The notes below the pieces were generated by a model, which saw only the letters and a list, made by a program, of their open reading frames with translations, ran no database searches and had not been told where the DNA came from. Shown here piece after piece: positions 1 to 12,050 of a DNA stretch of 64,000 bases. The position numbers and the translations under genes were made by a program. Position 1 is the first letter of the stretch. The number at the start of each line of letters is the position of its first letter. Source of the stretch: Neostapfia colusana (Eukaryota > Streptophyta > Magnoliopsida > Poales > Poaceae); assembly GCA_030760725.1 (NCBI GenBank), contig JASWHV010000007.1, forward strand, positions 23,534,824 through 23,598,823, given 5' to 3'.

Positions 1-762
1 TGGCTCCTCAGGATCTTCCTCATCATTTCGGCTGCCTTCTGACTCTGCTTTGGGTGGGGAGGCTGCTGGTGGAGAAGTGCGACGACGCCTGATCGCTCGG
101 CGACCCGGGGAGTCAGGAGTCCATGTATCATTCACGGTGACACACAGTTCATTCCCATCTCCTCTTTCTCTCGCCCTTAAGCAGGCTCGCAGCAACGCCT
201 CCGTTTCCTTCAGGGTGTCCCGGACATCCTGAAGCTCTTGTTGACACTCCTGCAGTCGAGTGCTGAGCATAGCAGCATCCTCCAAGCACAAGTCCATGTG
301 CTCACGGGAAGTCCCTTGCTGCACCGGCGGGTACTTGTACTCCGTGGTACCACTCTCACGCTGGAGGACATACATGTACTCAGTCCTGTCCAGGTGGCGA
401 CGATAGATGTGACTCTGGCAGGTGATGGCCTCCCAGGTGACATCCTTCTCCGCATCGACCTGTGTCGCTCTACAAGCTGGAGAGCGGTGGATCTTCAGCA
501 GCCGATTTTCGTGTATAATCCTCATCTCTGAACTCCATTCTTCCCTCTTCTCACGGATGGTCCTGGTGGAGTTATAGTGGATGATTAACTTGCCCGTATT
601 GCCGGCGGCTTTGAGCATACGTCGAAGACGGCGCAACAAGCCTCCTACTGCCAATCCGTAGGAAAGGTACGTCACCGGATGGCTCTCCTCTCTCTCGGCA
701 AGGGCAACTACGGGAACTCTCCCTCCTGTGGACTTGCGAGCGGTGCGAATCATGCGAACCAT
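1..762 (-). CDS. ORF0 of a Tekay/Del-type element, partial (runs off the window)
   Basis: A leader protein that lies between the primer binding site and gag. The minus-strand frame from the ATG at 762 has no stop in 254 codons and leaves the window at position 1. It is the same protein as the 259-residue frame at 58607-59386, beginning MVRMIRTARKSTGG. It has a basic N-terminus, an EEW...RAT...W(E/D)A core, a glutamate/leucine-rich probable coiled coil and a serine/proline/acidic tail. By hand, roughly 30 codons differ synonymously and about 14 non-synonymously from the other copy, so the frame looks constrained. No enzyme motif is visible and the function is unknown. An extra frame upstream of gag (orf0) has been reported in related rice gypsy elements. 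Confidence 0.75.
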   Translation of the reverse strand, partial: MVRMIRTARKSTGGRVPVVALAEREESHPVTYLSYGLAVGGLLRRLRRMLKAAGNTGKLIIHYNSTRTIREKREEWSSEMRIIHENRLLKIHRSPACRATQVDAEKDVTWEAITCQSHIYRRHLDRTEYMYVLQRESGTTEYKYPPVQQGTSREHMDLCLEDAAMLSTRLQECQQELQDVRDTLKETEALLRACLRARERGDGNELCVTVNDTWTPDSPGRRAIRRRRTSPPAASPPKAESEGSRNDEEDPEEP

Positions 763-980
763 CTAAAACAAAAAGCATTTAAACTTAGGTTAGATAAACT
801 TTTAAACAAAAATCCTATTTTGAATGAAAATTGGGGTAAGATGAAGAAAGTGACTCATTAAATAACACTTTTCAACACACACCTTGTAAAAATAGTTTTT
901 AAAAAAATAGGACCCTTAAATACGTCCATTTCTACCTAGGTCCACGTTCCTACGGGCAACCTTGGCTCTCATACCACTTC
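763..980 (-). other. 5' leader and primer binding site of element A
   Basis: Non-coding leader between the LTR and ORF0. The primer site at 965-977 reads TGGTATGAGAGCC on the minus strand. It differs by one base from the TGGTATCAGAGCC site of element E, which complements the 3' end of plant initiator-methionine tRNA. Its place three bases before the LTR end fixes the LTR boundary and the minus orientation. Confidence 0.75.
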
Positions 981-1615
981 TGTCACACCCGGTTTTTCCA
1001 AAGAACAACCGAGTGAATATCACATGTATGCCAGGATCATTTTCTCATACATGTGATGACAAATAGTGAAGCATCATTTATTACAAGCCAGGTGTCGAAT
1101 ATAAATAAGTCTTACATAGCACATGTCTCGATGGACAATAATAAGTTCATCATAAGTAAATAAACTAGCAGCGGAATAATTATTCTCGTGGGCTCCGTCA
1201 CAGGCGTTGCCCGGGGTCTCCATGAACCTAGAAACCTTCTTCGGGTACAAAGTCTTGGTCATTATACACCACCTCATTATCTTGACCTGAGCAGCAATAT
1301 AAACCAACAAAATATGCAAGGTTGAGTACCGATGGTACTCAGCAAGTGTGGGAAAATTATATCATGCATGGCTAGAACAAGGAGAGGTTGAACTCATGGT
1401 TAAAGCACTACGCAATTAATACCTATCACCTTAGCTTATTAAGCACCTACATTACTACACAGATGAAATGGTCCCAATCTCCCATCCCATCATCATAATC
1501 CAATAACCATAACATCATTTCCAATGTTAAGCTCCCCGCTTAACATCCACAACTTTCAAAACCATCAATCCTCTAATCATGAATAAGTCCAAGCCGCTCT
1601 TGACCGTGAGCACGG

Positions 1616-1627
1616 CTGTCATGACAG
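1616..1627. other. LTR palindrome, family A form
   Basis: CTGTCATGACAG, a perfect 12-bp palindrome in the transcribed part of LTR A. Families B and C have CTATCATGATAG at the same site, so both arms changed together. Confidence 0.7.
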
Positions 1628-3997
1628 TTTTGACTCTGTAGAGTTTGTACCACTGTACCCACATGTAGTTATTTCATCCCCGTTGCCGGGTGGACTAAAA
1701 GAACCTCCATTATGCCAGTGGCTACGAACCACATTCACACTTCCCAGGTGTGTAGCCAGGAGATCACTACGAAGCCTTTACAAAGGGATTCCTGACGAGC
1801 GTGGGCCCACTGAGGTTTCACCCCTAACAGAATACAAGAGGCTCCAACCCCGCTGCAGTGGCCCCCTCTTGAGCCTTGCGGTTCATATGGTAGTCCAGCT
1901 GACACCTACTCCCCGCACCATCCAACACACCCATACTACGCCGGGGATACACCTAATTAATTGGCCAAGCTGCCCCATCTCAGCATGTGGTTGGCACGGT
2001 AAAGCCAGGTTACATGCTTCATGAACCTGTCCTTAGGATCCAGGCAAGTACTAAACACAAACCCGAGTCTCGTGCACCCAGCACACAACCAAAACATCCA
2101 ACTTCCCTTGATCCCTACCTCTACATAACTCACAATATCTCATTCAAGAGTATGGTAAAATAAACTGATGATCTCATATCCCAAATATCCCATTCTAAGC
2201 ATGGCTAAGCATATACATAATAATAAATGACATGATAAAATAAATCCCAACCCAAGCTACAAGGAAACAAGGTAGTACAATTCTAGGGAAACTTCCTAGC
2301 ATGGGTTTCATATTTAACTTGACAATGCAATAATTCTATCTAAACATCCTAGTATAGGATCAAAGTGGTCAAGGACACTTGCCTCCTTCCTGCTGCTCTT
2401 GAAATGGGTAGTCCTGATCTTGGAAAGGAAAAACTTGCTCTGGAGCAGGTTCTACATCATACCATCACACATAGCAAAAGAAAAACAACAATCCATAAGA
2501 CATAGTTCACACTTCCACTTCATACAAACCACACATTCACATTTATGAAAGCCATTCACAATTCTATGTGTTGTGGTTACTCTATGTGTGTTGATTTGTG
2601 GCTTGCATGCACTTTTGATCATATGTATATGATTCCTACTTTTGAGTTCACATTTATACTTACATACTATATATATGAGTTTCCAATTTAAATAAATTCC
2701 TTATATTCAATTACTACACCTTTTAGCTACCTAGTATGCATGAAAGGTATTTTCCTTCTCCATATGTGTCTTCATAATTTCTACCAACCCTAAACTGAAT
2801 TCTTTGGATTTTAGAACTCCATTTATCATTTACTATTTGCTATATTTTCAGATTTATTTCCTATGCCTAAATGTGAACTTTATTATAAAAATAACAAGAC
2901 ACATCATCTAAACAGAATAGGTTCTGATCTAAAATATTTGCTAATATATTTTTGACCTTTTCCTCTGATGTAAACTATTTTACAATTATTTTCCCTATTA
3001 TCCAGAACTATTCTTTACTTAAAAATGTGTCCCTAAATGTGAATAATAAATTAAACAGATTCACTTCAGCCCAAAATATGTTTTTATCTCACTCCAAAGT
3101 TTTCTAAATATTGAGAAAGTTTTTAATTTAATTTTGACAATATGTTTGTCCCACTTTTTAAATTTTAAACACTAGCTACATATTCAATTTCCTAAATTAA
3201 ATATTAAACAGGGCTAAAAAGGTAAACTCACCCCACTACAGGGTCTATAATATTATTTTCAGAATTTCCAGGGGTCTAGCTACACTTATCAGAGGAGTTT
3301 TTCCTAATTTTTATTAAGTACAGGGGCTAAAACTGATTTTTTAAATGAATTTACATGATTTTCTGAAGTTCCAGGGGCTAGATCAGAAGTTTCCGGGGCT
3401 AGCTCTTATTTCCTGAGAACCCCAGGGGGTAGCACGTAAGATTTCCAGACTTTATAACGCGGGGCTGACGTGGACCGTCCGCTTTAAAACAGACGGCTGA
3501 GATTATAACGTCGAACCGGTACGCGGGGATTTAAAGTCTACTGTGCGATTTAAAATAGACGGCGCACAAGCGGCCACGTCGCTCTGATCGAGCGCGGGCG
3601 GCGCTGCCGGCGGCGCACGGCGGCGGGAAGCGGCGATCTCGCCGGAGACTTTTGGATCTTCGAGAATTCTTTCTAGAACTGTGATCTTATGGCATAGATC
3701 GGTGGAGGAGAGGTCGGGGATCTCACCTCGGGGGTTTTCTTGAGCTCGGAGGTCCTGGAAGGTGATCGGCGACGAGGTCCGAGGTGAATTCACGGCAAGG
3801 CTCGTCGGCGCTGTGTTTACACCGCAAGTCACCGAGTTTTCTGCACCTGCAAGGTTCCCCGGAGGCGGTGGATCAAGACCAGCGAGTTAGATCAGAATTT
3901 CCGAGCGTAGATCGGCCAGAATTCGCCGGAGAAGGCTCGGGTTCTCACCGGAGGTAAAACAGAAGATCGCGTGGAAAAAAACAGAATGAGGCCGGGG

Positions 3998-4006
3998 TTT
4001 TTATAG
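3998..4006 (-). promoter_or_regulatory. Probable TATA box of LTR A
   Basis: CTATAAAAA on the minus strand, about 400 bp inside the U3 end. The equivalent motif is kept in both LTRs of element E (53358-53366 and 62626-62634). Confidence 0.5.
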
Positions 4007-4410
4007 ACGGGGGAGGGCGGCGGGGTGGTTTAGATCGAGTTCACGTTCCCCCGAGCGAAATTCGGCTGGGATTCGCAGAAATCCGGATCGGTTTGGATTC
4101 GGGGTGAGAGAGTCCGGCGCGGGCTCGAGGTAGACAAAGAACTGGCGGGCCCCGCCTGTCAGTGGGAGGAATGTGCGCGCGCGGCTGCGGGCTGGCGCGG
4201 GTTCTGGTTGGGCCGGCTGGTGGGTTGCGGCCCATTGGCCGGTTTTTTTCTATTTTCTTTTTTTCTTTTTCTATTTTTTCTGATTTGAGTTTAATTTGAA
4301 TTCCAGTTTGAATTTGAATTTTTGAAAAACATGCAACACGTCCAAAAAATTTTAAATTCCCCTCTTAACATGATTTAGGGTCTTAACAAGAATTTTTTTG
4401 GGGTGTTACA

Positions 4411-4699
4411 GATGCCATTTGCATCCATATCAGAATAGTCGAGAAAACTCACGAACTTGGGTCCCGGGAAGCCAGACAGGACCTTGACGGAATACATGGT
4501 CAGACGGTGCAATTTAATGGTTTTGCATGCGCGGATGGCAATCTCGGTCGAAATTGGGAAAGTCAGGAAAGTTTGGAAAACCCACAAACTCGGATCCCAG
4601 GCGGCCGGACGGTACCTTGATGGAATACACGTTTGGATGGTGCAATTTAATGGTTTTGCATGCGCGGATAGCAATCTCGGTCGAAATCGGGAAACTCAG
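4411..4699. repeat. Satellite fragment, about two monomers
   Basis: Two-plus units of the 124/133-bp repeat that is best seen at 39872-41802. Landmarks are AACTCACGAACTTGGGTCCC, TTGACGGAATACA and GGTTTTGCATGCGCGGATGG. Element A bounds it on the left and the family B LTR on the right. It continues at 24459 on the far side of the family B insertion, so the array is older than that insertion. Confidence 0.8.
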
Positions 4700-6860
4700 T
4701 GTGACGCCCGGTCCTGTGAAAACGGAACCCAGCTAATGCATATGTGTGCCCAGGATGTTCATCACATATACACATGTAATCCACAAACTGAATTCAGAAT
4801 ATAACCACAAATAATAGGGTTTAAGTACTTTATTACATCAATCTCTAACTTATTCTTGCAGCGGAAATCTCTAAACGATAGCGGAAGCAAACTAAACACG
4901 GCAGCGGCTCCATCTTCAACTCCACAGGCAAGTTGACGGTAGTTCGCACGCCTAGTACTCCACATGGTCTTCGAAGTACTCCTCTCGTGTTGCTGATGTT
5001 TGTATGATAATGCAAGGGTGAGTACATGTCGTACTCAGCAAGTGCGGAAAAAAGTATGACATGTAGCTTACAACAAGGTAGGAAATAAAAGGCTCATTGC
5101 AGAAAGCAAATTTTTGTTTCACAACCATGATAAAAACAGCAACTATCTTTAAGTGAATTTAATCCCAACATATATCCAAGTAAAACAGTAACATACCTCC
5201 TGCAAAATTCACCACTTATCATGTCTCAACCAGTCATTTATCTTTCTCAACTTCATCTCATGCTCATAATAACCATCTCATGTTCATATCCATCTCATAA
5301 TCATATAACCGAACCAAAACTCATTGTCATGACTCAACAGTCCCGAAACCATTCTCATTACCAAGACTCAACAGTCCCAAAACCAATCCCAAGACCATAC
5401 CATAACCATACCAAACATCCATACCGAATAACCAATCCGATAACCATCCCATTTAATCATGTGAGTTGGCCAAGCGCTTGTGACCGTAAGCACGGCTATC
5501 ATGATAGTTTTACACTCTTAAGAGGTTGCACCACTTTACCCACAAGTTTGTGATTTCGTCACCTGTCGGTGACTGCAGAACCTCCATTATACCAGTACAC
5601 AACAGTCGGTGTATGTCCAAGAGATCACAAAATAGCCTTTACAAAGGGGCTACTAGATGTATGGACTCACTAAGGTTTCACCAGCAGGCTCGAATCACCG
5701 TTCTCCCACCTACGAGCCCCCTCTTGTGCCATGTAGTTCCCAGGGCAGTCCTCTCTCCACTCCCATTCCCTGCGCCTTCCACGGTCCATAACAATCTAGC
5801 AACTTACCTAATTAGTCAGCTAAGCCGCACCCATATTTGGCCTTGTGGTGGCACTGTTTTCTTGGCATATGCTGGCATGAACCGGTCCTTAGATCTACGG
5901 CAAGTAAAACCACCATCTCATTCATCAACTTCTATGAACCAAGCTTGCCTAGATCTCCCCCAGTTCATGTTCATTATCAACATCAAGTTCTTATTATCAT
6001 TATTCATATGAGTGCAGTAGCTAGACACGTTCTACTTCGCCTTCCCGTATCCCGAGCTTAAGTGAAGCAAAACGGAAAAACGACCATACCCGACTCATTA
6101 ACTTTCCCGGCGACAAGGATGGTTAACAAAACTACTAAACTCCTATAACAGGATGTCCCATCAAGTTGACTCAAGCATACACATTTTTGCAAACAAAACA
6201 GTTTCAAAACGTGGGATCAATATGATCAAGGGGCACTTGCCTTGTTCCTGTGGCTTTTATTGCTCACGGATCTCGAAGTCTTGGTTCTATAGTCCTTCAT
6301 AGATGGCTTCCTGAGCTTGTCCTTCTACACACGACCATGCATATAAAAAAAATTTAACAATCAAACATCATGCACAAACTTTACTCAAGATACAATGGTG
6401 TAGATGGATGCAAATCCTATGGTGTTGTTTTATTAAACCAGTTTGTACGTGTTCTTGCATGTTTTAATGGGTTTTCATGGGGTTTATGGTGAAAAGGGTG
6501 TAAGTATCAAGTGTGGACGTGGTGATTATCTTGACTCAAGATATAGATCAATTCCACCGTCAAAAACCGATTAACACGTGATCTTTCCACATGAAAAAGC
6601 TTTTGTTTGAAGAAACAGATGCGTAGAAACCGCGATGATGTTTAAGGTGGTAACGAAGACCTACCTCGGCCTTCCTCCTAGCAATGGCAGCAGAACAGAT
6701 CGTCGGCTCTCTTCCGGCGACGGCGAGCTTGAAGTGGCTCGTCGGTGGTCTCACCGGTAGCTGAACTCCGGCGAAGGGGGTTAACTCGGCAAGTTGGGGG
6801 CTAGGGCCTCTAAGTTGTTGACTTGGGATAAGGTGTTACGGCCAAGGGGTTTTCGGGTTC

Positions 6861-6870
6861 TATTTATAAA
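6861..6870 (-). promoter_or_regulatory. TATA box of LTR B2 (left)
   Basis: TTTATAAATA on the minus strand, a near-consensus plant TATA box. The element is kept in every family B and C copy long enough to show it: 11045-11054, 19349-19358, 23528-23537 and 38108-38117. It lies just downstream, in transcription sense, of the CACGTG minisatellite. Confidence 0.65.
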
Positions 6871-7059
6871 GGGATAAAGAAGAGTCCTACTCTGATTGGA
6901 ATTCAAATAAGAGTCCTATTCGATTTGTTTTGGATCTTAACAACTTATCTCCAATCGATTTGGGTGCGGTAGCGGCGTGGAAGAAATCGTGTCGGTTTCC
7001 TCAATACCGGGTACTCGCGCACAGGGGAAAACATCTTAAGGATCTCATCCTTCCGCAGG

Positions 7060-7665
7060 GATGAGCTCTGGAGGCTCCACGCGTCCAACAGGGGTCGGGC
7101 CTCCCTTTTCCTCAGGGGCGAGCTCCGGGTGCGCCACGTGTATGGCGGGTGGGACCTCCCTCTCCCTCAGAGGCGAGCTCCGTGTGCGCCACGTGTATGG
7201 CGGGCGGGACCTCCCTCTCCCTCAGAGGTGAGCTCCGAGAGTGCCACGTGTCAGTGTTGGACCTCCCCTCTCCTCAGAGGCGTGCTCCGAGGACGACATG
7301 TGTCCAGCAGTGTCGGATCTCCCTTCTCCTCGGAGGTAAGCTCCGAGGATGACACGTGTCCAGCAGTGTCAGATCTCCCTTCTCCTCGGAGGTAAGCTCC
7401 GAGGACGACATGTGTCCAGCAGAAGCGGAACTCACTCCCTCCGCAGGGGTGAACTCCGAGAGCGACACGTGTCCAGCGGGCCTGGGACTCGCTTCTCTGC
7501 AGAGACTAGCTCCGGAGGTGACACGTGTCCACCGGGGCCGGACCTCGCCCCTTCGGCAGAGGTGAGCTCCGAGCCTGAAACTTGGCCAGCAGTGCCGGAC
7601 CTCACTCCCTCCGCAGGGATGAGCTCCGAGGGCGCCACGTGGCTAGCAGGCCGCGGGAATTGTCG
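7060..7665 (-). repeat. G-box/ABRE-like minisatellite in U3 of LTR B2 (left)
   Basis: About eleven tandem units of 53-57 bp. Each contains a GAGCTCCG landmark and a CCACGTGTC or GACACGTGTCC core, for example CACGTG at 7135, 7190 and 7245. The core resembles the plant G-box and ABRE bound by bZIP and bHLH factors. The array sits about 200-800 bp upstream of the TATA box, where an LTR enhancer would lie. Its regulatory action is inferred. Confidence 0.75.
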
Positions 7666-7735
7666 ACGGCGCTCCTAGGTGAATTGGAATTGACTCTTTT
7701 CTGCTATCTTTCTCCCGTTCTACTTCTTTACCCAC

Positions 7736-8900
7736 AAGTTTGTGATTTCGTCACCCGTCAGCGACTGCAGAACCTCCATTATACCAGTACACAACCGTTG
7801 GTGTATGGTCAAGAGATCACAAAATAGCCTTTACAAAGGGGCTACTAGATGTATGGACTCACTAAGGTTCCACCGGCAGCCTAGAATCTCCAATTCTCCC
7901 ACCCACGAGCCCCCTCTGTGCCATGCAGTTCCCAGGGCAGTCCTCACTCGACTCCCATTCCCCGCGCCTTCCACAGTCCATAACAATCTAGCAACTTACC
8001 TAATTAGTCAGCTAAGCCGCACCCATATTTGGCCTTGTGATGGCACTGTTTTCCTGGCATGTGCTGGCATGAACCGGTCCTTAGATCTACAGCAAGTAAA
8101 ACCACCATCTCATTCATCAACTTCCACGAACCAAGCTTGCCTAGATCTCCCCCGATTCATGTTCATAATCAACATCAAGTTCTTATTATCATTATTCATA
8201 TGAGTGCAGTAGCTAGACACGTTCTACTTCGCCTTCCCGTATCTCGTAGCTTAACCGAAGAAAAAGAAAAATACGACCATACCCGACTCATTAACTTTCC
8301 CGGCGACAAGGATGGTTAACAAAACTAGTAAACTCCTATAAAAGGGTGTCCCATCAAGTTGACTCAAGCATACACGTTTTCGAATACAAAACAGTTTCAA
8401 GACATGGGATCAATATGGTCAAGGGGCACTTGCCTTATTCCTGTGGCTTCTGTTGCTCACGGATCTCGAAGTATTGGTGTTGTAGTCCTTCGTAGATGGC
8501 CTCCTGAGCTTGTCCTTCTACTCACGACCATGCATATACAAAATTTATAACAATCAAACATCATGCACAAACTTTACTCAAGATGCAATGGTGTAGATGG
8601 ATGCAAATCCTATGGTGCTGTTTTATTAAACCAGTTTGTACGTGTTCTTGCATGTTCTAATGGGTTTTCATCGGTTTTATGGTGAACAAGGGTGTAAGGA
8701 TCAAGTGTGGATGTGGTGATGATCTTGACTCAAGATCTAGATCAATTCCACCGTCAAAACCCGATTAACACGTGATCTGTCCACACGAAAAAGCTTCTGT
8801 TCAAAGAAACAGATGCGTAGAAACCGCGATGATGTTGTAAGGTGGTATCAAAGACTTACCTCGGCCTTCCTACTAGCAATGGCAGCAGGACAGATCGTCA
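7736..8900 (-). repeat. Second, internal piece of family B LTR
   Basis: Repeats the LTR interval that corresponds to about 22200-23365 of the intact B2 LTR, directly joined to the truncated LTR at 7735. It ends at 8900, where element B1 begins. It looks like illegitimate recombination between two LTR copies rather than a separate insertion. Confidence 0.75.
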
Positions 8901-11900
8901 TGTGACGCCCCTGTTCCGAAAACCTCGGAACCGAGCTGATGCATATGTGTGCCCAGGATGTTCATCACACATACACATGTAATCCACAAACGGAATACAG
9001 AATAATACCACGAATAATAGGGTTTTATTTCATTGTCTCATGAACTTCTAACTTATTCTAACAGTGGAAGTCCTTAATCTAGCAGCGGAAGTCTTCTAAC
9101 TGATTGCGGAAGCAACTAAACACGGCAGCGGGCTCCCTCTCCATCTCCATCCATCCCCACAGGCAAGTTGACGGTAGATCACACGCCTAATACTCCACAT
9201 GGTCTTCAAAGTATTCCTCTCCTGTTGCTGATGATGTATGATGATGCAAGGGTGAGTACATGTCGTACTCATCAAGTGCGGGAAGTATGACATGTAGCTT
9301 ATAACAAGGTAGACATAAAAAGGCTCATTGCATAAAAGCAAAGTTTAATTCACAAAACATGATAAAAACAGCAACTAGCTTTAAGTGAATTAAATCCCAA
9401 CATGTATCCAATTAAAACATCAACATACCTCCATCATATTTCACCTCTTTTCATGACTCATCAGACATTCATCTTTCTCAACTTTTTCTCATGCTCATGA
9501 ATCTCAACTCGTATTCATTACCATCCCATCTCATATTCAATTCCATCTCATACCCGAGATCAAAGCTCATTATTACGACTCAACAGTCTCCATCTCATTA
9601 CCAAGACTCCATAGTCTCAAAACCAAATCCAATGACCAAACCAATATCCAAACCAAATACCATCCCAATAACCATCCCATCTAATCATGGAAATTGGCCA
9701 GGCGCTTGTTACCGGAAGCACGGCTATCATGATAGTTTTACACTCTGTAGAGGTGGCACCACTTTACCCACAAGTTTGTGATTTCGTCACCCGTCGGCGA
9801 CTGCAGAACCTCCATTATACCAGTACACAACCGTCGGTGTATGGTCAAGAGATCACAGAATAGCCTTTACAAAGGGGCTACTATATGTATGGACTCACTA
9901 AGGTTTCACCGGCAGGCTAGAATCTCCAATTCTCCTACCTACGGGCCCCCTTTTGTGCCATGCAGTTCCCAGGGCAGTCCTCACTCGACTCCCATTCCCC
10001 ACGCCTTCCACAGTCCATAACAATCTAGCAACTTACCTAATTAGTCAGCTAAGCCGCACCCATACTTGGCCTTGTGGTGGCACCGTTATCCTGGCATGTG
10101 CTCGCATGAACCGGTCCTTAGATCTATGGCAAGTAAACCACCATCTCATGCTACCTCATTCACAAACCCAGTCTTGCCTAGATCTCCCTCCGATCCATGT
10201 TCATTAACAACATCAGTTTCTCATTAACGTTACGAGTGCAGTTAGCTAGACACATCTATCTCGCTTCCCAATCCCATGGACTCAGCAAAGCATAAAAGTA
10301 AAATCCATACCCGACTCATAAACTTCCCAGGCGACAAGGGTGGTTTAACAAAAACTAGTAAACTCCTATAAAAGGGTTTCCCATCATGTTTGACTTAGCA
10401 TACACACCTTTTTGCAAAACAAAACAGTTTTTCCAAAAACATAGGATCAATATGGTCAAGGAGCACTTGCCTTGTTCTTGCGGTTCTGGTTGCTCTTGAA
10501 TCTCGAAACCTTGTTGTTGTAGCTCGTCGTAGACAGCTCCCTGAGCTTGTCCCTCTATACAGGATCACGCACATACAAGATTCACAGCAATCAATATCAT
10601 GCACAAACTTTAATGATGCTTATGCATGTTAATCATATGATCAGTTTTATTAGATCGGTTTGTACGTGTTCTTGCATGGCTTGCATAGATTTTATTATGA
10701 ACAGAGTTGTTCGGATCAAATGTGGATGTGGCGATGATCTTGTCTTTAGATCAACCCGATCATCAAGTGATCTGTCCACGAGAAAGCTTCTGTTCGAAAG
10801 GAATCGAAGAACAGATGCAAAGAAACCATGACGATATCGTAAGGTGGTATTGGAGACCTACCTTACATTCTTCTTGGTCTCGAGATCCTTCTTTGATCAT
10901 ACTGATTGTTGGGCTCTCTTCAGGCGATCTTTCTCGACTGAACTCCGGCGATGGGCTGACTCGGCGAGTTGGGGCTCGGGCTCTAAGTCGTTGGCTTAGG
11001 AGTTGGAAGAGAAGTTCATGGTTTCGGCCAGAGGTTTTGGGTTCTATTTATAATTGGAAGAAGAAGTGTCCTAATCTGATTGGAATTCGAATAAGAGTTC
11101 TATTCAAATTGTTTCCTAGATTTTCAACAACTTTATCTTAGATTGATTCGGTACGGTAACATTGCGGAATTCATGTCGGTTTCCTCTCCGTACCGGTATT
11201 TCCACGCATACAGAATCCAAAAACCGATCCAGAACTCGTTACCTCCGTGGTGATGAGCTCCGGAAGCTCCACGTGTCCACCGGGGCCTGATCTCCCCTTT
11301 TCCGCAGAGATGAGCTCCGGTTGTGCCGCATGTCAAGCGAGCGAGACCTCCTTCTCCTTCGGAGGTGAGCTCCGCGTGCGCCACGTATCCTGGCGGTCGG
11401 GACCTCCTCTCTTATTCGGAGGTGGCTCCGTGCATGCCACGTGTCAGTGCCAGACCTTCCCTCTCTTCGGAGGTGGCTCCGGGTGTGCCACGTATTCTAA
11501 CAGCGCCAGACTTCCTTTCTTCACAGAGACGAGCTCTGAGGTTGACATGTGTCCAACAGCGTCGGACCTCCCAGAGATAAGCTCCGGTGGCGACACGTGT
11601 CCAACAGAACCGGACCTCTCGGAGGTAAGCTCCGAGATCGACACGTATCCCGCGCGACTGTTTCTCTAATTTCCTCGGTGACTAGCTCCAAAGGTGACAC
11701 GTGACCTGCGGGACTAGCCCCGCTTCTCCACAGAGGCTAGCTCCGGGGGCAACATGTGTTCCACGGGGGCGGACCTCTCCCCCTTTGCGGGGATGAGCCC
11801 CGAGCCTGCCACGTAGCCAGTTTAGCGGCGGACCTCTCCCCACTTCGCAGGGATGAGCTCCGAACATGCCACGTGGCCAGCGGGCCGCGGAAGTTGTCTT

Positions 11901-12033
11901 CGGCGCTCTCTGTGAACTGGATTCAGGTCTTTTTGACTATCTTTTTGATATTTTCTATGTTCCCACTTCTTTTAAAATGTTTTCTCTACATGAAATATGA
12001 ATACATGCAGAAACCAAAAATCAGGGTGTCACA
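8901..12033 (-). repeat. B1 3' LTR
   Basis: 3133 bp, from TGTGACGCCCCT to GGGTGTCACA. A TATA box lies at 11045-11054, the CACGTG minisatellite at about 11245-11895, and a palindrome CTATCATGATAG in the transcribed part (about 9723-9734). It is followed at once by a polypyrimidine stretch on the plus strand. Confidence 0.85.
11245..11895 (-). repeat. CACGTG minisatellite, B1 3' LTR
   Basis: About twelve degenerate units of 50-60 bp with CCACGTGTC-like cores and GAGCTCCG landmarks. It is the same array as in the other family B LTRs but more diverged, with several cores decayed to CACGTA. Confidence 0.65.
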
Positions 12034-12050
12034 AATCTACCCCCCTTAAA
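12034..12050 (-). other. Polypurine tract of B1
   Basis: On the minus strand AAGGGGGGTAGATT immediately precedes the 3' LTR, the usual place for the plus-strand primer of reverse transcription. The same tract precedes the 3' LTR of element E. Confidence 0.7.

Larger units (their letters stand above)
981..4410 (-). repeat. Family A LTR, 5' LTR of a Tekay/Del-type element
   Basis: A 3430-bp LTR beginning TGTCACACCCGG and ending GGGGTGTTACA on the plus strand. The same ends flank element E, whose LTRs are 3455 bp. Such long LTRs are typical of Tekay/Del chromoviruses. A probable TATA box lies at 3998-4006 (CTATAAAAA on the minus strand), so R-U5 would cover roughly 981-3970. A palindrome CTGTCATGACAG lies at 1616-1627. 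The right end abuts satellite at 4411. The partner LTR lies left of the window. Plus-strand frames inside it are chance. Confidence 0.85.
4700..7735 (-). repeat. Family B LTR (outer element B2, 3' LTR), truncated
   Basis: Begins TGTGACGCCCGG and aligns with the complete B2 LTR at 21367-24458, but stops about 85 bp short of the U3 end. At 7735 it jumps back to an internal LTR position through a short CTTTA overlap. The 5 bp before it (CTCAG) nearly match those after the other LTR (CTCGG at 24459-24463), a plausible target-site duplication with one substitution. A TATA box lies at 6861-6870 and the CACGTG minisatellite at about 7060-7665. Confidence 0.8.

Noticed and set aside
572..778. Minus-strand frame at 572-778 and the similar frame at 210-455
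   Set aside because: Both are out of phase with ORF0, which is open across the whole stretch in the frame from 762. They are shadows.
965..977. tRNA gene remnants at the GGCTCTGATACCA sites
   Set aside because: Only about 13 bases match a tRNA 3' end, and the position next to LTRs identifies them as primer binding sites.
1683..2024. Open frame of 113 codons repeated at 51031-51372 and 60299-60640
   Set aside because: It is inside the LTR on the strand opposite to transcription. Its repetition reflects LTR copies; no domain or codon pattern supports a protein.
4457..4804. Frames over the satellite, here and at 40000-41700
   Set aside because: They follow the satellite monomer and run out of frame with each other; a satellite coding role has no support.
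7060..7665. CRISPR-like regular repeats
   Set aside because: Units are head-to-tail minisatellite copies with no unique spacers, in a eukaryotic LTR.
7129..7678. Proline/serine-rich frames over the minisatellite, and similar frames at 11247, 19554, 24017 and 29255
   Set aside because: A 55-57-bp tandem repeat without stops gives long frames by itself. The repeats are DNA-level U3 units, not protein repeats.
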